Positions 53,476-63,514 of a stretch of DNA of 64,000 nt are shown here, piece after piece. Each line of letters starts with the position of its first letter. Within the stretch, counting starts at the first letter, position 1. The translations under genes were made by a program, and so were the position numbers. A model generated the notes under the pieces. It ran no database searches and was not told the origin of the DNA. It saw nothing but the letters and a program-made list of their open reading frames with translations. Origin of the DNA: Marsupella aquatica (lineage: Eukaryota; Marchantiophyta); assembly GCA_973895155.1 (NCBI GenBank), contig OZ316892.1, forward strand, positions 16,306,001 through 16,370,000, given 5' to 3'.

Positions 53476-54417
53476 AAGAAGCGTTGGGGGCGTCCATTGA
53501 GGATCAACCACCGCTACCATGACGGTGGTGGAGGGCCGCTCCTTTTAAGGAGGGCGGACGTGGAGGGAGGAGGCATGAGTGGGCAGGGTGGGCTCAAATC
53601 TCCAAGTTTAGAATTAGGATCATGACCAGGAGGCGGCCCTGACACTTAGATTAGTGGGATTGCGGATCCACTGGTAAGAGCAACACTTGTGCTCCTGCCT
53701 CGCTGTACATAGGTAGATTAGAGTTAGGTAGATTAGGCTTACGCTGCAAAGAATTAGGAGGATTCACTGCCAGGATAAGTACCTGGGCTGCGGGGAGTTC
53801 AGGGCCTTCTTCTTTAGCAAGTTTTTAGTGCACCAGCAGGGCTAGGATCAAGTAGTAAAAGAAGCTCTCGATTAGTTATACTGTGACCCTTGTGTATATT
53901 CATGTTTCCTCATGCCTAAGAGAAGAATAGAGTTGGTCTCACGGCTTAGTTCGCAGATCTTGTGTATGAGAAGTACTGTTTGTATGGCAAGTGCATGGTA
54001 TAACTCAGTCAGAAGGAGTCATTTTGCTATTTGTGTGTCGCATTAACTTGTTTGAAGATTGCCCACATCAACCAAGAGAAGGGAGTAAGCAAGGTAGTAA
54101 GAGTTGAATGTGTCAAGCTGAGAGAGGTCTTAGCGGCTTACCCAAGCCAGTTGGGGATCATTCCGGCGGCAGAATCCAAACATACCTAAAGGAAGACCAA
54201 GAGAGGAGACCAAGGGAAGATATAGAAGAGGCCGGCTATGTATCTCATGACCCGATGAAAGATCTGTCCAGTAGATGTGTGTAAAATGTTAGTAGAAGGA
54301 GGTTAGAGCGTCCCATGCCGCTAAGCCGCAAAACCGGCCTTGCCAAGGGCAAAACCTGCGGAAATCGGCTTGTGCAAGGGGGTTTCTTGGGTTTAGGGAG
54401 CCATGGGACGCACCACA
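53476..54417 (+). repeat. 3' noncoding end of the B3 LTR
   Basis: It includes the ORF end (EEALGASIEDQPPLP, TGA 53520-53522) and then about 0.9 kb of noncoding DNA conserved in all three B copies. This has a GTAAAATG box near 54282 corresponding to TATAAAA in B1 and the terminal GGGACGCACCACA. This region should hold U3/R/U5 signals. Confidence 0.65.
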
Positions 54418-54736
54418 CATACATAAACAGAAATCCTGTCTTTTCTTCGTTGCCTACTGGTAGTAGCCTCCTAGCCAGAAATAGTTTAGGGTTTGATCAT
54501 AAAACTCTGCTCTTCCGCCACTGAAGCTCGGGACGCACAACAAACCCTACTTTGCATAGTCAATGAAACTAAATTCTCTTCAATGTAACTTCGTTCTTCA
54601 CTCGTATCAGTGTGGTGGCTTCCACTTCACTCTTAAAATTTCTTTGCCACTCAACAGATTTCTACAGCGGTGTCCAAGGCTGGCTACTCTTGAGAGACCC
54701 TGTCCATGATCCAATAAGCTCCCCGTTTAAAATCAA

Positions 54737-55713
54737 TTAGCTTTCAAGGGTAAGAACAAACATATCATCTAGTCTATCGTTGTTATCCGAGTTTCCACCG
54801 TACACCAGCATTGAATTCCCATACAATGTAGATGCATACCAGCCTCTGGCCCTTGGATGACTCCCTTCTTTAATTGTCAGTCCCGGTCTACTCCATCGCA
54901 GAGACTCTGTATCCAGGATAAATTCTTCATTCGAAAAAGAGCCTGCACCCATATGGCCCTGGTCACTTGGATCTACCTCCCCTCCATATATGACAATGTG
55001 CTTTCCTACAACAGCAGTGCCAAAAACACTCCTTCCAGTTGGCCTGTCCCCAAGAGCTATAACATGGTCCCAAGACTTCTTGTCAACATCAAAGCGGTGC
55101 ATATCTGAGAGTTCATTGCCATTGAACCCAAGGAAAACCCAGACCGCCCCATTGACAACAGCCAATCCAGGGCCCCCTCGTGGTACTAGATGCTTTTAGG
55201 GGGTGGAGATGGTAGAGCACTCCATTTTCCAGAATGTACATCAAATGCCCACAAGTCATTCAAGCGCCCCTCCTTGCCACAGCCACCTAAAGTGTATAGC
55301 TTCTTTTTGTGTTGATCTGCTACAAGAGCATGATAGCTCCTATGAGGTGGGCTTTTATCTCCACTGGACAGTAGTTTCCACTTTCCGCTCTCAGTATCAA
55401 AAGAGAAGAATTCGTTTAGCTCTTCATGCTCCTTATCTTGGCCTGCAGATATATAGATTACTTTGCCTATGGCAGCCATTGTTACCCCGACTCGTGGCAT
55501 AGGTGCCTCTCCTTTGGTTTCAGCAATTGACCAAGCCCTTTTCTCAAGGTCAAACACATGGACCGAATTGTCAATGGGAGCTTGTGGCTCAAATTCTCTG
55601 CCAAACACATAGGCCTTGTGGCCTACAACAGCCATAGCATGAGAGCTCCGGGCAGTGGGAGCCCCAATTGATTGCGTTACCTTGCGCCAGGAGGCTCGCA
55701 GACCCCGACCCAT
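54737..55713 (-). CDS. Kelch-repeat protein, NSP/TFP-like family (one frameshift)
   Basis: Six kelch repeats can be read. Examples are ARSSHAMAVVGHKAYVFG, VIYISAGQDKEHEELNEFFS, HKKKLYTLGGCGKEGRLND, GLAVVNGAVWVFLGFNGNEL, KHIVIYGGEVDPSDQGHMG and MLVYGGNSDNNDRLDDMF. Length and order match the plant kelch family that includes Arabidopsis At3g07720 and the nitrile-specifier and thiohydroximate-forming proteins. The Fe-binding E-x3-D-x3-H of true specifier proteins is not met (E and H present, Ser at the Asp place), so a specifier role is unlikely. The frame shifts by one base at about 55186-55190: the first part ends PPPKSI, and LVPRGGPGLAVVNG is readable in the next frame. No introns are visible. 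This may be a recently inactivated gene or a sequencing error. Confidence 0.75.
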
Positions 55714-55831
55714 GAGCAGACATTACGGTGGCCAGTTTGCGGCGGTGGATAATTAAGGAGCAAATGGGCGAGTTGGGATCAAAGCTAGAGCGAGGAGTGA
55801 AGTGCTGATGCAACGCAAGAGAATGGCTTGC

Positions 55832-55839
55832 CTTTTATA
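55832..55839 (-). promoter_or_regulatory. TATA box of the kelch gene
   Basis: TATAAAAG in a GGGTATAAAAGGC context on the minus strand, about 120 bp upstream of the kelch ATG at 55713. An earlier ATG at 55723 opens a different frame, so translation of the kelch protein would need leaky scanning, or the 5' end carries an indel. Confidence 0.6.
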
Positions 55840-56157
55840 CCCTGAGGGGTCATCGGCCAATCGGCCCCTCCTTTTTTCTGATAGGCCCAGCCTTTCATGC
55901 TTGCAGTGTACCGGCCTGCGTGCAGGTCCGGATTAGGGCGTGTCAGAGAGCCACCTTCTTGATCTGTTATACGGACCTGAGGTAGGCGTCCATAACACGC
56001 TTGTACCCCAACGGTATGGGTGGCGCTCCGTCGTCAGCCTGAGCGTGAATGCTCCTTATTGACTAATGGTGTCCTATTCATGATTACTACCTATTTTAAT
56101 GTTGTTATGCTAATAACTACAGACTACTAAATCCGTAGCGTGCATGCTGAGCACGGA

Positions 56158-56637
56158 TTAAGCCGGGTTACTCATTACCAGCCGTGCTGGCGGCGTCACA
56201 CCATCTTCCCTGTCTCTCTTTGCCTCCTTTTGCTTCTTCTTTGCTGCTTTCTCTGCAATGGTTGCAGCCCCAACTTTCTCTTCTTCAATCCTAGATCCAT
56301 CAATCAAGGTCAAAAGAATTGGCACAACTCTCTCTGCATCCTCAACACCCAGCCTTGCCCTACTCATAAAAATCTCCCTCATAATCCCATCATATGGTCG
56401 AGATGGTCCAGCCCTATCCCCATTACCTGATCCTCACCCTTTGACATCTACCTCCTCCCGGCCTTGCAAAACACGGAGTGCGAAGCCTGGTCCGATGCGC
56501 AGATCTTTGCGTCCGCTTTGGGATTTATTTTTTGGAACAGGCCTGCCATTTCTGATACATATTAATGCTTTGCAATGTCCAGAGCTGAAAGAATTGGAAC
56601 TACAATAGGACCTTCCGATTCTTTTTGCTTTGGACAC
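56158..56637 (-). pseudogene. Unrecognised ORF pair in one frame (single TGA)
   Basis: Two minus-strand frames, 56434-56637 and 56158-56382, are in register and separated only by a TGA (56434-56436). The peptide has a basic N-terminal part (RPVPKNKSQSGRKDLRIG), then RVVPILLTLIDGSRIEEEKV and a Lys/Glu-rich helix (EKAAKKKQKEAKRDREDG). I cannot name a family. It could be an exon of a host gene or a decayed transposon ORF. Confidence 0.25.
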
Positions 56638-56639
56638 CT

Positions 56640-57460
56640 CTTGCTTTTGTTTGTCCTGCTTTTACAATGCTGCTTCCGTTTGGTTTAGTATCGGACCCCT
56701 CGTTCAGTTATGTCGGATTCCATGTTTTGTCCAATAGGAGGTCATTTGGGTTGGGTATGGGGGTTTGGGTTTATATGAGGAGCATGGAATTAATTAATTG
56801 GGTGGGCTAGGGTAAGGGAACCAAGGGTTGTAGTCACTTTTTTGTGGTCATTTTTGAATATATCAGCTTTTTTTAGGTGATACATACCTCAACGGGATGG
56901 CAAACATGTTGTGCATGTGACCCGGCCTCTTGCAAGTTCCTTCTTTGCGGATACAATTTTGGGGTTTGTTCATGACATTGTATTTCCTAGGATAAGTGAG
57001 GTGTGGTTGTGAATGCATGTTTAATCTATATGACGTTTCCACTTTGGGTGTAGACTCAGGAACTTTGAGTTCAAACACCAACAAAGATGACTGTAGTGGG
57101 AACTCTGGAGAGATAGTGTAGTTTTGGTTAGATTAGATACTCTGATGAAGGAGATGCATCCGGATTCTGGAGTTCTATTATTCAGTTAATGTTTTATCCA
57201 CTGGCTAATTTGTTGGGTTGTGCCTTTAGTTAATTTTTTAATTTTAATTTTTCTTTCAATAAAACCCGCAAAACCCTACGGGAAAGGGGGCCAAAAGGCA
57301 ACATTGAGACCCAAAGAAGGGAAGGCCAAAAGCCAAGGGAGTGAAAGACAAAGAAACTAAACGTGAATAAACCAAGCTACTTCTAGAACGAGCCTGCCCA
57401 AAGTCCCTCAGATGATGACGGTCCCACAACATAACCCCCCATCTCCAGTTCCGCCTTTAG
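56640..57460. other. No gene seen
   Basis: AT-rich intergenic DNA with no coding frame of interest. A purine-rich stretch (57280-57350) resembles plant retroelement leader or tail sequence but is not diagnostic. Confidence 0.3.
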
Positions 57461-57463
57461 TCA

Positions 57464-57575
57464 AATTTACTTACGTTTCAAATATTTCCTTGGCTTTTTC
57501 AAGCATATTTTTTGGGGTTCATTTAGGTTGCTAGAAATCTTGGGGAACTTGCAAGAAAAATCAGTTTTCCCATTC
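57464..57575 (+). repeat. Dispersed repeat, copy 1 (mate at 62195-62282)
   Basis: About 85 bp, including TTTCAAATATTTCCTTGGCT and CAAGCATATTTTTTGGGG, recurs in direct orientation at 62195-62282 with few differences and one 21-bp gap. The two copies enclose the chromovirus relic at about 60000-60330, so they could be remnants of its LTRs or of an unrelated repeat. Confidence 0.6.
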
Positions 57576-57619
57576 ACTCCTCCCTAATCCCATGCCTCAA
57601 TTAGGCTGATCACTGACTA

Positions 57620-58900
57620 GGGCCTAAGCTTTGACTTTTCTGGTGAAAAGTGTTGAAAAGTAGTCTTGGCCGTCTGAAGTTGGGAGTTGACGTCCTTGAC
57701 GTCCTGGACGTCTTCCGGCTGGGACGTTGGCCAAGTTGCCAAAACCTTCAAAATATCTCCCAAAACTATTTTTAACTCCTTAACCTGATCTCTAAAAGTA
57801 CTGAAAGTTTTCCAGCTCCTTCTACTACGTATAATCTCCACTCTGGAAAAATTTCAGACTTTTTGGACGAATCTAAGTCTACCAATAAAATACCTAAAGA
57901 TGTCAATCCTAAACTATAATACATAGTTGCGCCACTTTTCAGACTGGTCGTCATTAAATTTGCAGGGCACAAAAATTTAAAAATCTGGTCAAAGGTAACT
58001 AATAAAGCTAAACTGTGAATTGAATTTTAGTGTGACACAAAAAGTTTACACCATTGTCCAAGACAAGCCAAATAGTCACACGGGACAGCCAAATAATCAC
58101 AGGGGACACCAAAAAAAGTGAAAGACTTTAATTAACACAATGCACGAGGATCAAGGAGGATACTCCCTCCATGATCCATGCAAGTAAATATTGTATATAA
58201 GTATTCTACATATTCAATATTGTGTGCACCATTGTGCACCATAGTTTTGTATAATACTCGTAAGAGGAGTTTAATTGCTAATAATATTTTAGTCACTTGA
58301 TCAATAAAAAATTGTTCTCCCAATATTTGTAGTCATTTTTAGAGTCATTTGCACTGTCATTTTCAATGTCTAATAACAAAAATAATAAGGCCCGAAGACA
58401 GTGAAACGCATGGCATGGGCATTGATGGCAAGGTGTCGGGTGAGGGGCACACTTGCAATGTAGCCCCTCGAAGGGCTCCAGTCACGCATGGATGGGGAGG
58501 GGGGGGGGCGAGCGAGTGGAGTGATGGTGAAATGGGGAAAAGGGGGAGGTTAAGGTTTAAAAGGAACATAAGAGAAAAAAGGTTTAAAAGGGGGGAAAAA
58601 CACGTCATTTTGTAGTTTTTTTGTGGTTGTCATAGCCACTGTTTTGTGCAAGGAGAATAAAGAAAAAAAGAAAAGGGAACTTTTGTGGTTGCCAGAGCCA
58701 GTATTTTGCACAATGATATCTTTCACTCAACAAGAGGTTTTGTGGAATAATATATTTTAACAAATTTATTTTTTTATTCAACGATATCTTTTGCACCATG
58801 ATCTATTTCTCAACAACATCTTTAACAAAATAACATTTTTTATGCAACGCACGGGATTGAAAGGATAGGGACCCTATAGCGAGAGAATGGTCATCTTTGC
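57620..58900. other. No gene recognised
   Basis: Short minus-strand frames at 57617-57972 (EWRLYVVEGAGKLSVLLEI; VKELKIVLGDILKVLATW) are not assignable. The rest is AT-rich with a run of eleven or more G at 58496-58508. Confidence 0.3.
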
Positions 58901-59069
58901 TAAACCCTAAAACCCTAAACCTGTAACCAATAATATTTAACGTTGGGCCAATGTATAGAGTGGCCGCCATTCAAATGCAAGAGCATTTTGGGTAAAAAAC
59001 AAAACAAAGAAAAAGACTCGCTCCTTCTCTCCTTGAATTTTTACTTCAAAATATCTTTCACATAACGAC

Positions 59070-59612
59070 AACTTGGGTGAAACGACACCTTTTTCTTATA
59101 ACATCTTATACTTCACAATATCTTTGGCAAAATGACACCTTTTTCTTATCAACATCTTTCACATAATGACATCTTTGGCAAAATGACTTCTTTTTGCTAA
59201 ACTACATTTTTTCACTTCATGACATCTTTCACATACAACATATTGGGCGACACAACATCTTTTTTCTTAACGACATCTTTTGTGCAAATGCACGGGTATT
59301 TTCCCTCAACGATATCATGGCCGAAACGACATCTTTTCCGTCAATGATGTCTTTGCCGACATGACATTTTTTTTCCTCAACGACTGCTTGGCCGACACAG
59401 CATATTTTTTCTCAACGACCTCTTGGTCGACACGACATCTTTTTTCTCAACGACTTCTTTTCTCTCAACGACCTCTTGGCCAACACGACATCTTTTCTCT
59501 CCACGACCTCTTAGCCGACACGACATCTTTTCGCTCAATGACCTCTTGGCCGACATGACATCTTTTTTTCTCAACGACATCTTGGCCGACATGACTTCTT
59601 TTGTGCAACGAC
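59070..59612. repeat. Degenerate minisatellite (ACGACATCTTTTT / CTCTTGGCCGACA type)
   Basis: Repeated units of roughly 38-43 bp alternate a GACATCTTTT(T)CTCAACGAC block with a CTCTTGGCCGACACGACATC block. The best preserved copies are at 59380-59600. Frames in either strand are only translations of the repeat. Confidence 0.75.
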
Positions 59613-59989
59613 GGGTATTGAGCTAGTTTAGTATAAAGTTGCAAAAACAGAAAACTCTTCTAAGTGTCAAAAAACCAAAGTGTTAATATGTGAAACAAAA
59701 AAGACTCTAACTTCCTAACAACATGTCCGTTTTGCCTGGCATTTTTTGGGGGTAGATTTCTCTATCTAAAATCTATCTACTCATAAAAAATTCAGAGTTT
59801 TTCATGACCAACAAAGATCTGATTAAAATATCGCAAAAGGCTACTCTACCTTAAAACCATCACTATTAACTTTTCACTCAATTTTCTAGGTTCAAAGTTG
59901 ACCAAGGCCTAAAGCCTTCAACTACACTGAAATTACACACAAAGAGGTAACTATAAGTCTTAATAAGCTCAAAAATTAACTAACAGCCC

Positions 59990-60330
59990 TGTGTGACACC
60001 TTTAAGGGGGTGCACAGCCTTATTGCATAATACGAAGGGCCCACAAGGATAACCCGATCTTGGTGGTGTTGGAGATACCCAAGGAAATGGGCATAGGCAA
60101 AAGCTACCATGTTAGCCGACTCAAGAAATTTGTCAAAGATATTGATCGCAATCGGGAGTAGGTCTTGCGTCCGGACGCCCTGGTGGTGGAGGACGCTGAG
60201 GACTTTTAGGTGGAGGCAATTCTGGACCACTATTACAAACGTAAGCTAGGAAGATAAATCTTAGAGTGTTTGGTGAAGTGGGCTGCCTATATATGACCAA
60301 GCCAAAAATACTTAGGAACCGGAAAAAAAT
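59990..60330 (+). pseudogene. Relic of a Ty3/gypsy chromovirus integrase end and chromodomain
   Basis: The plus strand reads YHVSRLKKFVKDI, then a stop, VLRPDALVVEDAEDF, a stop, VEAILDHYYKR and LECLVKWAAY. This follows the chromovirus integrase C-terminus (FHVSxLKK) and a chromodomain (VxxILDxR...YLVKWxGY). Several stops show that it is old. This family is different from gypsy A and B, which lack a chromodomain. Confidence 0.6.
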
Positions 60331-60339
60331 GGGTAATGA

Positions 60340-62190
60340 CCCAAAGATCCTTGCCAGCTATTGTAAGCAATATGGCTTACCATTGTTGTGACCTGGTATA
60401 GGCAAGTATGGCTACCTTTGTGAGTTGTATCCTAGTTTCACTCCTCTTGGCCTCTTAAGGGTAAAGTCGGGTTGCATGGGCGCTACAGGTTGTTGGGCGG
60501 TTGATTTGCTTTTGCAAGTGGAAGTTGAAGGTGCTTGTCTTACATTTGTGGGCAGGCTTGTTCAAACCAAATGGTGGTACCCCAATGAGAGAATAATGGG
60601 TCCGATGAGTTTGAAGTTGGTTACTCTCTAGGACAGGCATCCTACTGGGATAAGTGGGACTGGTTGAAATTTCCTAAGTCTTGAATGCGCACACCATTTG
60701 TTACCTTACAATATTTTTCACACCAAAAGTGATCTAGGCATGTTGGAATGTTTACTTGGGTCACGTGGACATGACCATTGTTAAGGGGAGGGGGTACAAG
60801 TTGCAGAACTTGACTACCTTAACACTTAGCTCCGACGTCATTGACTCCGACGCCAAGCTCCTCTACGGTCCAAGCATGGAACAACCATCCAATGAGGACT
60901 AAGTATGGGAGACTAGTGGGCAACAAGGCATTACACTAGCAAAAGCAATGTGCTAAGTTGGCGGCACACACTAAGGACTGGGACTAGCTTGGGACTGGTC
61001 GGGTCATGGGAAGGGGCCAAGCTCAAGGTGGACTGTCCAAACTCTCGGATGGACTTTGAGTTGAGGGCTTGAGTGAGAGCTCCTCTTAGGCCAAGTCTAA
61101 CAAAGTTTCCCTCATGTGCAACGGACAGTTAGCACATGAGTACTAGGTTGGCCCGATCACAATGGGCTAAGGCACTCCATCTACGGATGCCTAATTAGAA
61201 AGTTACGCGTACAACAAGTTAGTTGCTTGGCCATGCGTGCGGGGTGGGGTCCAGGTAGGGGACCAAAATTTGGGAACAAAAGTAGGTACAGGGTGACATG
61301 TGTCCAAAATTGTATATGAGGGGAGTGGCGTCTCCTTGGGGGCCAAGGGCAAGCCCAAGTCGTGAGCTACGGCTATCGCAACACCAAGGGGAGATGCCAA
61401 ATGGAAACAATGATAACTTCCCAATGGGAATTCTGTTGGAAGACTTCTTGGGTGCATTGAAAAGCTCTCAAGGAGAGATACATTCTCCTGAGCTCAACTA
61501 GGTCTAGGGTCCCATGTATCCTTGGGGTTTGTTGGGGCTATCTCACTTGCTTGCCAAATCCTGCCGAAATAGCAGCCAAACCACGTTCAATTTCCCATGA
61601 GAGCTTGCGTTGGGGAGGCAAGGCCAAGTAGGCATGGAGGTTGAGTTTTGAGTGAACTTGGCACCCAGGCTATCAATTGAGTGAGAACCGTGAGCTGGTT
61701 GCTAGAGTCGGGCCATTCTGGTCCCGACATTTAGGACAACTTGGGACGAGCTTTAGGACAAGCTACGCTAATTGGGCCATAAGCATGTCCTGGGGGCAGG
61801 GCAATCAGCCTAAGACAGATAGGTACGCGGGGAGCACTCACTGTTTTGGACGAAGAGCAAGTGTCGGCTTTGGCTCTGGCTTATGGCAAGGTCAAGCGGG
61901 CCAGGGAGGACTATTTGCTAACCTACCTACCAATGTTAGGATACTAGTCTTGGAACATCTAGATCCTTTGGGTTACTTATCGGAGTGTTTGGTTGCTTGT
62001 GCGGACAATGAGGACCATTGAGCGACAATTGTGTTAGGGAGCAAGTGCGGCTTCGTATGGGGGTGGGCACCGGGGGTGCAAGAGGCATCAAGTTGCTTGC
62101 TCAAGGAGTTCCATGGAGGCGTTCAGGCACCAAGGGCACTCAGGCGCGAGTGTGGGGATTGGTGAGGGCGCTAGGTGGCAAGGTCCACAA
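60340..62190. other. No gene recognised
   Basis: Short frames only, with none carrying a recognisable motif. The stretch is probably decayed retroelement sequence downstream of the chromovirus relic. Confidence 0.3.
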
Positions 62191-62194
62191 CTAA

Positions 62195-62282
62195 TTTACT
62201 TATGTTTCAAATATTTCCTTGGCTTTTCAAGCATATTTTTTGGGGTTCATTTAGGTCACTAGCAAAATCAGTTTTCCTGTTT
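62195..62282 (+). repeat. Dispersed repeat, copy 2 (mate at 57464-57575)
   Basis: Direct copy of the 57464 repeat, lacking the AAATCTTGGGGAACTTGCAAG segment. Confidence 0.6.
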
Positions 62283-62355
62283 GCTTTTTACTGAACATTA
62301 CTCACATCCTTAAACCCCCCCAAAATCCTCCAAATGTCTGCCACTTGTGATCCAA

Positions 62356-62367
62356 GCCGTGATACCA
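62356..62367 (-). other. Primer-binding site, tRNA-iMet type
   Basis: On the minus strand TGGTATCACGGC lies two bases beyond the LTR end, close to the common plant PBS TGGTATCAGAGC complementary to initiator methionine tRNA. The internal region of the element would extend to lower coordinates, but no copia or gypsy gene is recognisable there. Confidence 0.6.
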
Positions 62368-62369
62368 AT

Positions 62370-62602
62370 TGTTGGGAAAATATTGCCAAACACAATGTCA
62401 CATGGAACCAATGTACAACGTACAATCAACATTGACATAGAGATAAGTGGTTCATCCCCTCTGGGCTATGTTCACAAACCCTACATCCGCCATAGCTCGG
62501 CAAGCTCACAAACTGATCCTCTCTCTCTCTCTCACACTGATATCTAGTGTGGAGCACAATGTAATGCTCCTACAGAGTTTTCCCAATAGTGTAACCTCAA
62601 CA
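62370..62602 (-). repeat. Short LTR (about 233 bp) with TGTTG...CAACA ends
   Basis: The segment starts TGTTGGGAAAATATTG and ends GTAACCTCAACA, a typical copia-like inverted end. It is adjacent to a tRNA-iMet-like primer site, so it is probably the 5' LTR of a minus-oriented element whose other parts are lost, or of a small non-autonomous (TRIM-like) element. Confidence 0.55.
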
Positions 62603-62639
62603 ACCCAAAACCATATTAAAGCTTCAGCTTTTTACTAAC

Positions 62640-63514
62640 CTGTCCCCCTAATTGTCCAAATTTACTATCCTGTCCCCCAAACAGTTTTATTTGCTAACAT
62701 GCCCCCCTTTTTGTATATGGGTTACTTTTAACCCACCATTGGGTTCCCACTGCCACATGTCAAGGTGCGATTTGACGTCACTAACCAGCCCGGGATTGAC
62801 CTTTCCCCTTCCCCTGCCTCGTCCCGGGTCATCCTACGCTTTGCTGTCACAGGATTTTTTGCATTAGGTTGCCTCTAAAGCGCCCCAAGCCCCTATCTCT
62901 CTCCCTCCCAAACTCCCTAACTCTCTCCCTCCCAAACTCTTGCTCCAGGTTCGATGTCTTTCCCATTCTTCAGCCTCTCAGATTTTTGACTGCCTCTCAA
63001 CATTCGACTTTCCCCCTTGCAAACTCTTGTTTTGGCTGCCCTCGCAAACCGTCATTTCTGCTCCCCCTCGCTCTCGACATTTTTGCTGCTGGCTTGCAAA
63101 TGAGCGAATGTCAATGGCTCGCGACGACATTTTTGCTGGTGCATGGCTTGCTTTCAACATTTTTTCTGGTGGCTTCCAAAAGCAGTGAAAGGGTTGGCGG
63201 AGGAACTGACAGTTTTGCCGAGTGGCTAGCGAATTAAACACATTCGCCCCCGGCCCTGCATTTTATTCTTGGTGTTTTTGCACAGGAAAGGTGGACCCAA
63301 AACGGCTATGATGGACTGCTGGGTGGGCTCATAAGATCACAGGAAGGTCGGTGTTGTGCTGGATTGTAGGCCCTCATTCTATGCAGCATTTCCTAGCATC
63401 ATTTTTATGTAGCATAAGCGACCATTTGACAGAGTAGTCCTGTAGCAGGTTAACCATTCCTCCCTGTAATTTCATAGCAATTGGCACCTGCAACCAAGCA
63501 GGGTAAGAGCGGCC
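62640..63514. other. Probable 5' flank or leader of the RNase H1-like gene
   Basis: No coding frame is supported. A loose triple repeat of about 45-50 bp (GACATTTTTGCTGSTGGCTTG variants) occurs at 63075-63180. The stretch before the ATG at 63515 is moderately CT-rich at 62880-62940. Confidence 0.3.

Larger units (their letters stand above)
42561..54417 (+). repeat. 3' LTR of gypsy family B (B3), interrupted by two insertions
   Basis: It starts TGTGATGCCTAGCC immediately after the polypurine tract and ends ...CATGGGACGCACCACA. Removing the solo B LTR with its target duplicate (46128-50769) and the third-family solo LTR (50993-53475) leaves about 4.73 kb, close to the 4.64 kb of the intact copy. 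Its first 370 bp are noncoding, with a short inverted repeat CCTAG...CTAGG near the end. Then comes the long frame 42935-53522, then about 0.9 kb with promoter-like sequence. Large LTRs occur in plant Tat/Ogre elements, but one containing a long ORF is unusual. Confidence 0.85.

Noticed and set aside
51485-53522. Ser/Phe/Leu-rich ORFs as genes
   Set aside because: They follow from the pyrimidine-rich composition of the inserted LTR, have no domain, and the last one reads through the insertion junction into the B sequence.
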